Shown in pieces: positions 46,131 to 56,006 of a stretch of DNA of 64,000 bases. Every line of letters begins with the position of its first letter. The stretch's first letter is position 1. The notes beneath the pieces are model-generated. The model saw only the letters and a list, made by a program, of their open reading frames with translations, did not search any database and had not been told where the DNA came from. The translations under genes and the position numbers were made by a program. Source of the stretch: Chamaecrista fasciculata (Eukaryota > Streptophyta > Magnoliopsida > Fabales > Fabaceae); the NCBI GenBank assembly GCA_003254925.1, contig QANZ01012934.1:1-64000 (forward strand), written 5' to 3'.

Positions 46131-47440
46131 CCAAAGTCCTATTTTGGTCCCCAAGTTATGCTTAGTGTTCCAAATTGGTCCCCCAATTATTTTTCGTTCC
46201 ATATTGGTCCCTCAGTTATGTAAAATTTGGCAAAATTGGTCCCTCTAACGTTTTCCATCCATTCCTCCGTTAAAAAAATTGACAAAATTGATTTTTAACT
46301 CCTAAAAGTTTTAATTTTTACATTAAGGACATTTTTCTCTATAATAGAACCAAAATGTAAGAAAGAAAAAATAAATGGGGGGTTTTAGTTTATTTCACAT
46401 AATCTTTCTATATCTCTCTCTCCTACTCTTCTTCCCGGAAGACAATTCTATCATTGCCGACAAATCCAAGCTTTTCCCTTCTTTTTCTTCTTCTTCCTTC
46501 TTCTCTTTCTACCTTCCTTCTCTCCAAAGCTCAATCCAATTAAAAAACGAATATATATTTTTTGACCTTGCAATTAGTTTTATAAACCAGAAAATATCCG
46601 ATTAAGTTTCAGACACGCAATGCTATTTTAATATTGTTCGATGGCATACTATTTATTGCATCCTAAACGTCCACCACAGTTCGAAGGCCTATTCTTGAGT
46701 CGTGATCCGGTGAAATGATTTAAATAACATTGAAGACAGTTAATGAAACAATAGAACTCACGTTCCACCGACTCCTCCGGTGGTGTCAGACGAAATGGTG
46801 GAGTAAGGAAGCTCGCAGATGGCGACTGAAGCGTCGAAATTAGCCGCAAAGTGAGCGGCGCGTACGCCGCCGCTACTGGCACCGATAGTGAAAAGGTTGA
46901 AGTCGTAACGATTAGCAATATCGGCTCCGTTTTCGGACTCGGCACGAACTGTGAAGGTGCAGCAGCGGTGGTTTTCGGAGGAGAAGCGAGGATGGTGGGA
47001 GAGAGATGATAGGGTTTTGGGGACAGAAACAAAAGATGGAGAGAGATGATAGGGTTTTAATTTTGGTTTATGAGATTCGGTGTTAGAAGAAGCTTCATAT
47101 GATTTAGGTTTGAAAGAGGGATTTCTGGGAATGTGAATTGTTGGGGGTTTCTGAGTAAGGAATCGCCGAGAAGAAAGATGGTGTGAAATAGAGAGAAAGA
47201 TTGGGTGAAATAAACTAAATCCCCGAGTTATTTCTTCTTTCTTACATTTTGGTTCTATTATAGAGAAAAAGGTCCTTGATGCAAAAAATTTAAACTTTTA
47301 GGATTTAAAAAACGATTTTATCTTTTTTTTTAACGGAAAAATGGATGAAAACGGTTAGAGGACCAACTTTGCCAAATTTTATATAACTGGGGACTAATTT
47401 GGAACACTGAGCATAACTGAGGACCAAAATAGGACTTTGG
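46131..47440. mobile_element. Long-TIR element carrying a host gene fragment (Pack-MULE-like)
   Basis: Arms of roughly 290 bp mirror each other: left CCAAAGTCCTATTTTGGTCC ... CTCTATAATAGAACCAAAAT ... TTTATTTCACATAATC; right the reverse complements, ending GGACCAAAATAGGACTTTGG. The roughly 0.7-kb interior is GC-richer and contains a glutathione-reductase exon (46762-47045, minus strand). No transposase is present. Target duplication cannot be judged because both flanks are poly-A. Long TIRs plus a captured exon with intron border fit a Pack-MULE. Confidence 0.75.
46762..47045 (-). pseudogene. Captured exon of plastid glutathione reductase
   Basis: On the minus strand one frame reads [20 protein letters not shown], then [67 protein letters not shown] and an intact donor AC/GTGAGT at 46762. 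This is the transit peptide tail and FAD-binding start of chloroplast-type glutathione reductase (HYDFDLFTIGAGSGGVRA type). The dinucleotide-binding GAGSGG has become GASSGG, and the next exon with the redox cysteines is absent. No stop interrupts this segment, but it cannot make an enzyme. The longest open frame here (46649-47032) is a different, non-homologous frame. Confidence 0.88.
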
Positions 47441-47678
47441 AAAAAAAAAAAAAAAATCCTGATGATGGATTACTTTGTGGCTTGTGAAAGAGTAAAAATG
47501 TGGTGCTTGTGGAGCATAGAAGGTTGAGTCTGGTTAATTTGACCTAGCACGCCTTGACGTTCCTTTCTTCTCTTTCGTTGAAGTCGTGAAGGTTGAAGAC
47601 TTGAGCATTGAGAGTGAGGATCATTTGAGGTTGGCGTTCCTTCCTTTATCGTGTGTTCTTTTCTCTTGTACTGAAGCA

Positions 47679-48803
47679 ATGTCTAATTTCTTTTTCCCCT
47701 TAGAAGTGATCGTAGAAATTCTTCAGAGACTACCCGTTAAGTCTCTAGCAATATGCATGTGTGTCTCCAAAGCTTGGAAGTCCATCATCACTACTGATTC
47801 CTTTATCACATCTCATCATTATCATCTCCAAACCAACCATGCCAACAATTCCTCCCTCTTTTTCCATCTCTTCACTGGCTTTCGTGAAATCCCTGACTCT
47901 GTTGATCCCAGAAGGTATTTTGACGGATTTTACTCACTCAATTCAGAAGGGGATGTCCTTTTCTTTTGGAAATCTCCATCTGTCCGTACATTTGGCACTT
48001 GCAATGGTCTCGTGTGTTTTTCTGATCATTCTAAACCAATTTTCACCCAATTTGTTATTATGAACCCTTCTATTCACAAATATGTCCAACTTCCTAAACC
48101 CTCCATCACCTTTCAAGTTCGTGATTCTATACTTGATAGTGATCGAATCTTCTGTGGTTTCGGCTATGATTCTCGAAACCATGATTTCAAAGTAGTCAGG
48201 TGTATCACTCCTCCCTACGAAGAAGCTACCCCTCAAGCTGAGATCTACTCTCTTGCTTCTCATTCTTGGAAAACCATCACTGTTGTAGCTTCACCATTTG
48301 ACGTTAACAACGACGGTGAACACAAGTTTGTCAATGGGGTAATGCACTGGGTGGCCTTCCGTACAATTAATGGTATGACTTACAATTTTATTTTGACATT
48401 TGACATTGCCGAAGAAATATTTGGAGAATTGATGTTACCCCAGTGTTTGAAGGAGTCAATTTTTGATGTATGTATTTTGCTTGGAGGTGATTTGCTTGCC
48501 GTGATTCATAAAAAACATGATTCTTGCCACGGGGAATGTTGTGAGATTTGGATAATGGAGGAATATGGGGTTGTAGAATCATGGAATCGGTGGTTTCATT
48601 TTCCAACAAATGAAAATGTAGTAGCTCTAAGGAATAGTGGGGAAGTGGTGCTAGAACCTTCCGATGAGATTATTTTTCGAGATCCCATAAATGGAGTAGA
48701 GAAAAAGTTAGCGCTTGAGCATGGTATTATGTTTGTAGATCACTATGTTGAGAGCTTATTTTTAATAAATGGAAAAAATGCAAGAACCCAACTTTCACTC
48801 TAG
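47679..48803 (+). CDS. F-box protein with F-box-associated (FBA) domain
   Basis: A single exon of 374 residues from the ATG at 47679. The same frame is open to an ATG at 47586 (405 residues), but the shorter start puts the F-box at the N-terminus as usual (MSNFFFPLEVIVEILQRLPV, then CVSKAWKSIITTDSFI). The body shows the FBA pattern: GTCNGLVCF, IMNPSIHKYVQLPKP, FGYDSRNHDFKVVR, EIYSLASHSWKTI, FVNGVMHWVAF, FILTFDIAEEIFGELMLP. Such proteins are the substrate-selecting subunits of SCF (SKP1-CUL1-F-box) ubiquitin ligases; the target is unknown. Two decayed relatives follow downstream on the same strand. Confidence 0.9.
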   Translation: MSNFFFPLEVIVEILQRLPVKSLAICMCVSKAWKSIITTDSFITSHHYHLQTNHANNSSLFFHLFTGFREIPDSVDPRRYFDGFYSLNSEGDVLFFWKSPSVRTFGTCNGLVCFSDHSKPIFTQFVIMNPSIHKYVQLPKPSITFQVRDSILDSDRIFCGFGYDSRNHDFKVVRCITPPYEEATPQAEIYSLASHSWKTITVVASPFDVNNDGEHKFVNGVMHWVAFRTINGMTYNFILTFDIAEEIFGELMLPQCLKESIFDVCILLGGDLLAVIHKKHDSCHGECCEIWIMEEYGVVESWNRWFHFPTNENVVALRNSGEVVLEPSDEIIFRDPINGVEKKLALEHGIMFVDHYVESLFLINGKNARTQLSL

Positions 48804-48884
48804 TTGAAGAGAGTGCTTATAAGTATCTCCAATTTGAAGAAGCAAATTAACGTGCTTTTGTTTGATGAACAAAGCAAAAGGTGA

Positions 48885-49200
48885 TGTTCCTTTGAAGAAG
48901 ATGAAGTAGAGAAATTTGGAGGATCCATGTTGCCTGTGTGTTTAAAGGTGTCAGCTTTGGAGGTATCTATTTTGCAAGAATGACTTGGCTTTCTTTGTTT
49001 CATCACCAGAATCTTTCTTGTATAATGGGTATGTAAAATGTAGTGTTGTAGAATCATGGACTCAAGTTATTTCACTTTTATTCAACAAGTTGTGATGATT
49101 TAGCTCTGCTATGTCTTGTGCCTCTGTCATGATTTTGCTCAAGTTTATTTTATGTAATTGTTACTTGTTATGATTGAGAAGACTGTGGACCTTTACAATT
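48885..49200 (+). pseudogene. Decayed tail of a second F-box gene copy
   Basis: Just after the intact gene, AATTTGGAGGATCCATGTTGC, TGTTTAAAGGTGTCAG, GGAGGTATCTATTTTG and GTTGTAGAATCATGGA parallel positions 48420-48590 of the F-box gene (TTTGGAGAATTGATGTTACC ... GTTGTAGAATCATGGA). Frames are broken by stops and deletions. Confidence 0.65.
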
Positions 49201-49899
49201 TTATGTACTTGCTTTTAACTCTAACATAATTTATAAGAACTTTGTAGACAAAAAATCATAACTTTGCTGTGTGTCTCCAATTGGACCAATTCTATGGAAC
49301 TTCACAGTTCACCCTACACTTGTTTCAATCTAAAACAATCTCTTTCAGTTCACCCTACACATTTGTAGACAAAAAATCATAACTTTTCTTCTTTCACCCG
49401 GCTCGGAATTTTATATTTCTCCCCTTTTCACTTTCAAGCAAGAGACAAATATAGTTCTTGAATTACAGGGATAGAGCTATCCTGTTTTGTGCAGGTAAAA
49501 TCAAAATCACAATCTTGATCTTGATCACCTCTTTTGCATTTTGGGAGTATGATTTTCATTTCTCTGTTTCTGTGAAATAGTGAATAGTATTTCCATGTGT
49601 AGAAATTCATTTATTGTGTCTTTTTATATTGCCAATTTTCCTTAAAAATTGGAGTTAATTCTTAGCCATGGACATATATACTTCAAATCGACTAAACAAA
49701 TTAATTGTGAAATACTTTCAGTAAGCCATGGTCTAGTGGTGAAGTGAATGGTTTGAGTAGTTTGCACGAAGATTTATTTAATTCTTAGCATTGGATATAC
49801 ACTTCCCCTGGTTTTGCTTGCTGTCATTTATTTCTGTACCCAAAATTGGACAATATTGCCTTGCTCTTCCTTTTTCTGGGGTGATAATGACAAAAGACA

Positions 49900-50115
49900 A
49901 TGGTAGAGAGCTTTCGTCTGATACCTTCTAAGATCTCTACTCTCCCAAGAAGTGGTGGATTAGGAATGATAAATGGCTTTAATGTTAATAAGGCTTTGCT
50001 TGCTAAAACAACCTGGCCGATCTGTAGAGATCACTCTCTCCTCACAAGCAGGTGGATATCTCATAAGTATGTTAAAAATGATTCCTTAGTCCTTACCATG
50101 GAGAGGCATCAATAA
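49900..50115 (+). pseudogene. Relic of a LINE reverse-transcriptase C-terminal region
   Basis: The 71-residue frame contains LPRSGGLGMINGFNVNKALL and AKTTWPICRDHSLLTSRWI. This resembles the plant LINE stretch 'PK-GGLGF-L-FN-ALLAK--W' that follows the reverse transcriptase. The frame is short and nothing upstream continues it. Old non-LTR remnant; moderate certainty. Confidence 0.5.
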
Positions 50116-51164
50116 ATGTAAGGATCAAATAACAAACCACTTGCATTGGAATGTTGGAAGTGGGCAAAACATTGACCTTGCCAGCAAATTCTGGGTTGCC
50201 TTTAGGGTGGCTGAACTTATAAGGATAGTATAGATCAGTTTAGCTCAATATAGTTAGGCTGAACTGATTCTGTTGAGTTTAATCACTTGTTAGTTGTTCA
50301 GTTGTATATTCTCTTGTATTAGTTCTTTGATCATGTCTTCATGATGTGTCCTTTTGCAAAAGCGGTATTGTTAATTTGGAATTGGACCATCTCTTAAGCC
50401 AATGCAGCTAGCACAGGTTTTACAACCTTAGTTGCTGGCTTAAAAAAATATTGGATGACCACCTGGGTCTATGTAATTATCACTCAAGCTATCAGGCATC
50501 ACAGAAACAGAAGCTATACGGCACAGCTATTGGAAGAGCTTCAATGGATTTTTGGTTGATTTAACAAAGGAGGCCAAAACAGTGGAAGATATCACAATTC
50601 TTCAAGTTCATCTCTTTGAATCAATCAGGTTTGACTTTTAGGCACAAGGGAAGTTACATATACAATTGTTTGAAAAATAAAAATTTCTGGACAACACATT
50701 CCAATTCTTTTATGAAGCCAGATTCATGGATTATCTACATTTTGAATTTCTTTATTGGAGCAGTTAGAAATAAATAGAGGTGGCTGTTGTCATTTTGTGG
50801 TGGAATTTCTTGCAGGCTGATCTGTTTTCTTGTCCTTCCAATCAGTTCATGAGGACAAGAAACTGTTACATGTGTATATAATAAACGTGTGTATGTAGTA
50901 CTGTAATCTTAACGTAATGAATATAATTACATCTCGTTTCTGAATATATATCTCTCCCTTTTCTATTTTATCATTTGATGTGGATGGTTGAAGAGAAATT
51001 AGAAGAATCATATATATACTTATTTAATTTTATTGGCTTAACCTCTTGATATGTGATTGGTAGCTGCACAAAAACTGCAGAACCCAAATTACCAGTTTGG
51101 TCCTGCACTCACCAAAACTGGTTCTTTCTACCCTGCAATTGAGATTCTTACATTAATTAATTAT
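50116..51164. other. Spacer, possible old retrotransposon debris
   Basis: No gene. 'TTGTATATTCTCTTGTATTAG' (about 50305) and 'TGTATATAATAAACGTGTG' (about 50875) look like LTR or 3'-end debris but have no partner. Confidence 0.3.
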
Positions 51165-51960
51165 TGGAAAAATATCTTTATGGTCTCTAAACTTTACATC
51201 AATTTTAGAAAAACCTACTATTTGATCATTGAATTTAGGGAAAATCTATTATTTGATCTCTGAATTTACACCGAGCCAATTAATCAGTCCCTGAATAATT
51301 GAAATATACTATTTGGTCCCTGAAATATTTCAATTATCAACTATTTGGTTCCTAGTGACTATTTAGTCCCTAAATTTGAACTAATTTAATACTTTTTGGT
51401 CTCTGAATTTGTATTGAATGAATAATATTTAGTCTCTGAATTTGAACAAATTTTATACTTTTTGGTCATTGAATTTGTACTAAATTAATACTATTTGGTC
51501 CATGAGTTTGAACTAACTTTATACTTTTTGGTCCTTAAATTTTTACTAAATTTATACTATTTGATCCTTAATTTTGTAGGTTTTTTGGTCCCTGAATTTG
51601 ACCTAGGGACCAAATCATTGACAATTGTAACAATTTAGAGACTAAGTAGTATATTTTGATTATTCAGGGACTGATTAGTTAATTCGATGTAAATTCAGGG
51701 ACCGATTAATAGGTTTTCTCTAAAATATGACTTAGTGCTTGTATTATTGCAATTATCAACAATTTGAAAATTCAGGGACCAAAAATGAAAATTCAATATA
51801 AATTCAGGACCAAAAAGTTGAAAATCAGTTCAAATTCAAGGACTAAATCTCAAATAGTTGAGAATTGAAATATTTCAAGAACCACATAATGTATTTTGAT
51901 TACTCAAGGATTGATTAGTTTTGGTGTGAATTTAAGGACTAAAAAGTAAATTTACTCTTT
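51165..51960. repeat. Foldback element, family H
   Basis: The left part repeats 'ACTATTTGGTCCCTGAATTTG' and the right part 'AATTCAGGGACCAAAAAG'. The two halves are reverse complements in imperfect form. No coding potential. Confidence 0.65.
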
Positions 51961-52190
51961 GAAAATCTGTAATTAGTTTAGTCATGATAGTTGGGTTTAG
52001 CTATGATAGTTGGGGTTAATAAGTTGAGTTACTGTGTTTTTTATTTTTTTGAACAAAAGTTGAGTTACTCTAGATCATCTAATGTATATCTCACACTCAC
52101 CTAAATTGCATTCTTTCACACTTCATTATTCATAGCATTACCAGTCTCATTTCTATCTCTCTCTTTGTCTGTTTCTCTTGTGTTGTAGCT

Positions 52191-53113
52191 ATGTCTGACT
52201 ATTTCTCTTTAGAAGTGATAGAACAAAATCTTAAGAGACTACCCATCAAGTCTGTAGTGAGATGCATCTCTGTCTGATTATATACTTTTTGGTATAACTT
52301 GTCTCTGTCATTGTGAGTCTGTGACAACAAACTGTTTCTGTAAGAATTATACAGCAAGTAAAATCCTAACACTGCTTTCAATTGGCTCTGTGTCTAGAAT
52401 TCCATGTAAACATCACTGAAGCATTCTTTAAGCATAAAGGAGCCTTTTAAAAAAATTGAGAAGTCATTTATATGAATTGTATTTTGTACTTACTTTTGAA
52501 TGCTCAACTAGAATTTAGAAGGTAGAGATAAGTAAACAGTAACCAGAATTACTTGGACAGAGCTTTGTTTTTTTTCTAAATTGATTCATCCTAACAAAGT
52601 TATAAGAAAAAAGAATTGCAATTCTTGCTAAATTCCAGTTTCATTTTTGTTCAACTTTGATAAAATGAAATAACAGCTAACAAATGCAATTTGTGAGAGT
52701 GCACCTCACTTGTCATTAAACTTCTAATAGAATATTGTAGATTGTAAAGATTTGTAAGCATGATCTGTAACACTACTTCATTTCCAAACTAGTAAAAGCC
52801 AGTTATGGAGTATAGGTTTATCCATATAGAGAAACCGATGACAAACTGTTACATTATATGAAAAGCACCAAGAAATTGGCAGTATTAATATTGTTGAAGA
52901 AGAATAAGAAGAATGGTTAATCTCAATTGACCTCTATCATCTTTTTTTTATTTGGTTCTTCTCTGTTTGGATGAGTCTTGTCTCTCTTATGATTGTCCTC
53001 AAGTTTATTTTGTATAATGTAAAGGAATAATACTATTGTTACTTGTTATCTGACTTATCAAAGAAGTCACATTTTGAGGTATCTATTTTGGTAGGAGGAA
53101 TTTTGAAGGAATA
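52191..53113 (+). pseudogene. Decayed third F-box copy
   Basis: ATG at 52191 gives MSDYFSLEVIEQNLKRLPIK SVVRCISV then TGA (52275-52277), matching the first 30 residues of the intact gene (MSNFFFPLEVIVEILQRLPV KSLAICMCVS). Near 53076 'TTTTGAGGTATCTATTTTGG' matches its later part, and 'GTCCTCAAGTTTATTTTGTA' near 52994 matches DNA downstream of it (49133). The middle is deleted or scrambled. Confidence 0.7.
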
Positions 53114-53124
53114 TGAAATATGAT

Positions 53125-53745
53125 GCAGGGTGATGCAGTAGATTGTAGATTCAGATTAGTTAGAATGTGAATACATTTTGTTTAAAAAAATTGTGAAACA
53201 CATGGAGTTAGTTAGGCTGATTAGTTTAGCTACTCATGTGAGTTGCATATTGCTCTATAAATAGAGCTTAGTTGTAATCATTTCATAATCATTCGTTGAA
53301 TAATATAATTGAAATATTCAGATTAATCTCTCAAGTTTTGTTCATTTACTACTAAACTTGTTCATGGTATCAGATCTTCTAGGGAATATCCTGTTTATTC
53401 AAGAAAAGGGAGAGAATGGCATCTAAAAGAATAGCTCCACTCAAGGAAATAGAGAATTTTTTTCTCAGGCCAATGGAAATTTTGATTTGTTGCTGGATCA
53501 TGGAGATGGTTCCGGGATGGTAGAAAGCATTGATGCTGTGATGACAGAAGGCACTGAATCTAAAGATCAGAAGTGTTCTTATAGCCATTATACTAAAAGA
53601 ATTGGGCGAAAGCTGAAGGTCAGAGGTGTTCTGTTGTTGAAGCATTAAGGATTGTGGAGATGAAGACATCAAGAAAGTGTTTCTTGATGAGATTAAATGA
53701 TGATTTTGTTAATCTGCATGATCAAATTTTCAAGTCAGAAGAATA
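53125..53745 (+). mobile_element. Truncated Copia-type retrotransposon (LTR, primer site, gag remnant)
   Basis: An LTR-like end (TATA box TCTATAAATAGAG at about 53254) finishes in TTCA at 53364. It is followed at once by TGGTATCAGATC, the initiator-Met-tRNA primer site (consensus TGGTATCAGAGC). Downstream, 53668-53740 encodes KCFLMRLNDDFVNLHDQIF, like the gag word of Copia elements (LMGLNDSF--VR-QIL). The reading frame is broken and the element ends where the CACTA sequence begins. The LTR start (about 53125) is uncertain. Confidence 0.65.
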
Positions 53746-54376
53746 TTTAAATTTTTTTTTTTAAAAAGTTTTCCGGCGGTTAGCAGCCGCCGCAAACATT
53801 AAGAAAGATTAAAATAAAATTTTATCAACTTTTTTTGACAAAAATGTTTCCGACGGTTCTAAACCGCCGGAATTATTACTTTGTTTTTCAATTAATTTTT
53901 GGTATATTTAATTTTAAAATAAAATCATTCCAAAAAATTTTTCTTTTTTCCTAATAAAATGTTTAAGACGGCTACAAACCGCCGATATCTTAAAATAAAA
54001 TTGTATAAAAAATTCTTTTTTTTTTTTTGGTTAAAAAGTTTCTGGCGGTTTTAAACCGCCGGAACTAATATTTTGGTTTTTTTTTAATTTTTGGTGGCTA
54101 AAAACTGTCGGTATATTAAATCTTAAAATAAAATTGTATCAAAATTTTCTTTTTTTATTCTGGCAAAAAGGTTTCTGGCGGTTTAGAACCGCTGGAACCA
54201 TTACTTTGTTTTTTTAATTAATTTCTGACAATTGCTAACCACCGTAATATTTTAAAAAGAGAAATAAAAAAAGTAAAAAATCATTATTTTTGTCTGACGG
54301 CTATAAAACCGCCACTAAATTTTAGTGGCGGTTTAAGTGACAGCAACCGTCGCTAAAAGATAATTTTTTAGTAGTG
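53746..54376. mobile_element. CACTA (En/Spm-like) terminus with palindromic subterminal repeats
   Basis: About nine units of the type GGCGGTTTTAAACCGCC, every 60-80 bases (near 53773, 53852, 53967, 54041, 54095, 54175, 54228, 54296, 54326), stand in AT-rich spacers. The block ends in ATTTTTTAGTAGTG (54363-54376), the reverse of CACTACTAAAAAAT. CACTA elements end this way and carry subterminal transposase-binding repeats. The opposite CACTAC end is not found, so only one terminus remains. Confidence 0.75.
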
Positions 54377-54747
54377 ACATCTTCACAAATAAGTTATTCA
54401 AAAATTAGAGACTTTTACCGTGTTTGAAATGGTAAATACTCCGTTTTTCATTAATGAAAAATACCTTGTGATCTTACCAAAATAATAATAATAAAAGAGA
54501 TTAGAGACTACCAATCCAAAAGACCAAAAATTCTCAAAGCATAACAATCAATCAATACATGTCTTAGCAGCTATAACAAACATGAAAACAACTCACATAG
54601 CCATTAGCCACCTCTATTGGCATCCTTTATCTTTTTATTTTTCTTAGCATTGAACCTCCTATATTCCCATATTGAGATTCCAATACATGCTCATTGGATT
54701 GGATCTCCTGAGAGAGAAAGAGGCCATTTATCTGATTGGTATTTAAG

Positions 54748-55192
54748 GTTAAAGTGCACTTTTGGTCCCATAACTTTTGTTTAGGTCTCAATTTGGTCCC
54801 ATAACTTTTTCTGTTGTATTTTTTGTCCCATATCTTTGTAAAAAGTTGCAGATTTGGTCTCGTATCACTTCTGGTCCTATATCTTTTGATCAAGTTGCAG
54901 AATTGGTCTCATATCTTTACAAAAAGTTTCACCACCAAGCCTATCTGAAACGAAGATATGAGACCAATTTCGCACTTGACCCAAAGATATGAGACCAATT
55001 CTACAACCTGATCAAAAGATATAGGACAAATTCTGCAACATGACCCCAAGATATAAGACCAAAAATGCAACACGGGACCAAATCTACAATTTCAGCAAAA
55101 TTTATGGGATCAAAAGTGCAACAAAAAAAATTGTGACCAAATTGAGACTTTAGCAAAAATTGTGGGACCAAAAGTACACTTTTGTCAGTATT
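54748..55192. repeat. Foldback element, family E, copy 4
   Basis: GGTTAAAGTGCACTTTTGGT at the left, ACCAAAAGTACACTTTTGTC at the right, with 'TTTGGTCTCATATCTTTAC' units and inverses inside. Confidence 0.75.
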
Positions 55193-56006
55193 TACTAACA
55201 CGGGTTCATTAAATAAGTGCTAGACTTCCTTCTTGAGAAGATTCTAATGCACATCTATTTTGTATAACTAGATAGGAAAAAGGATATTTAAAGTATATGA
55301 CAACAGTTCGATATATAGAATCAATATTATTTGGAGAATTTTAACTCTTCGCTTCTAACCCAAATAAAATTAATTATGGTCTAAACCGTTACATGAAAAT
55401 TAATTATGGTCTAAACCGTTACACGACTAGGTGATGAAAATTTATAGTTTAACCAAAAAAAGTATACGCTATTGAAAGTCTAAACTCATGAGAAATTTAA
55501 TTTTTGGCTCTCTGTCTCTCTCCTATTATCTTGTATGCCTTTTTTAAAAGACAAAAAAAACTAAAAACTTTAATGTTTTAACCAATAAGAACTCAACCCT
55601 GAAAAAATCAACTCTCTAAAATCAAAATTAGTCAAGACTGTTTACATAAACAAACCTAATAATAATATATGTACAGAATTGCCTACCATAAATACACAAC
55701 CAGTAATGAGAACAAGACAACATTAAAGAAGTCAACGAATTTAACATGGTAGCATACTAGCATTCAAAATGTGGTAGTACTTTTACAGATATCTACAATG
55801 TGGCATTCAGTTCTTACACTTCAGGCTATCTACACAGTAAAACTTCAGGGATGATGATTTCATTCAAAACAAAAAACCAAAAAAAAAAAAAGTGCAGCAA
55901 CTTGGACTATATTGCAAGTAGAAAGCCAAAACTCCCTTTCTGAAGGAAGTTTGCTCAGGCTGACTCACTAAGCAGAGCTAGAATTTCTAGATTACATGAT
56001 TCTGGC
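55193..56006 (-). other. Spacer and 3' UTR of the CML21-like gene
   Basis: No coding signal. A short direct repeat AAATTAATTATGGTCTAAACC occurs twice at about 55367 and 55397. The part nearest 56006 should be the 3' UTR. Confidence 0.45.

Noticed and set aside
46649-47032. 127-residue minus-strand protein
   Set aside because: Wrong frame over the glutathione-reductase fragment; the homologous reading is in another minus-strand frame.
49725-49775. tRNA-like word GGTCTAGTGGTGAAGTG
   Set aside because: No acceptor stem, anticodon loop or T-arm can be folded around it.
51057-51263. 68-residue frame
   Set aside because: Falls at the start of a foldback element and resembles no protein.
53379-53672. 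97-residue minus-strand frame
   Set aside because: Antisense of the Copia leader and gag remnant.
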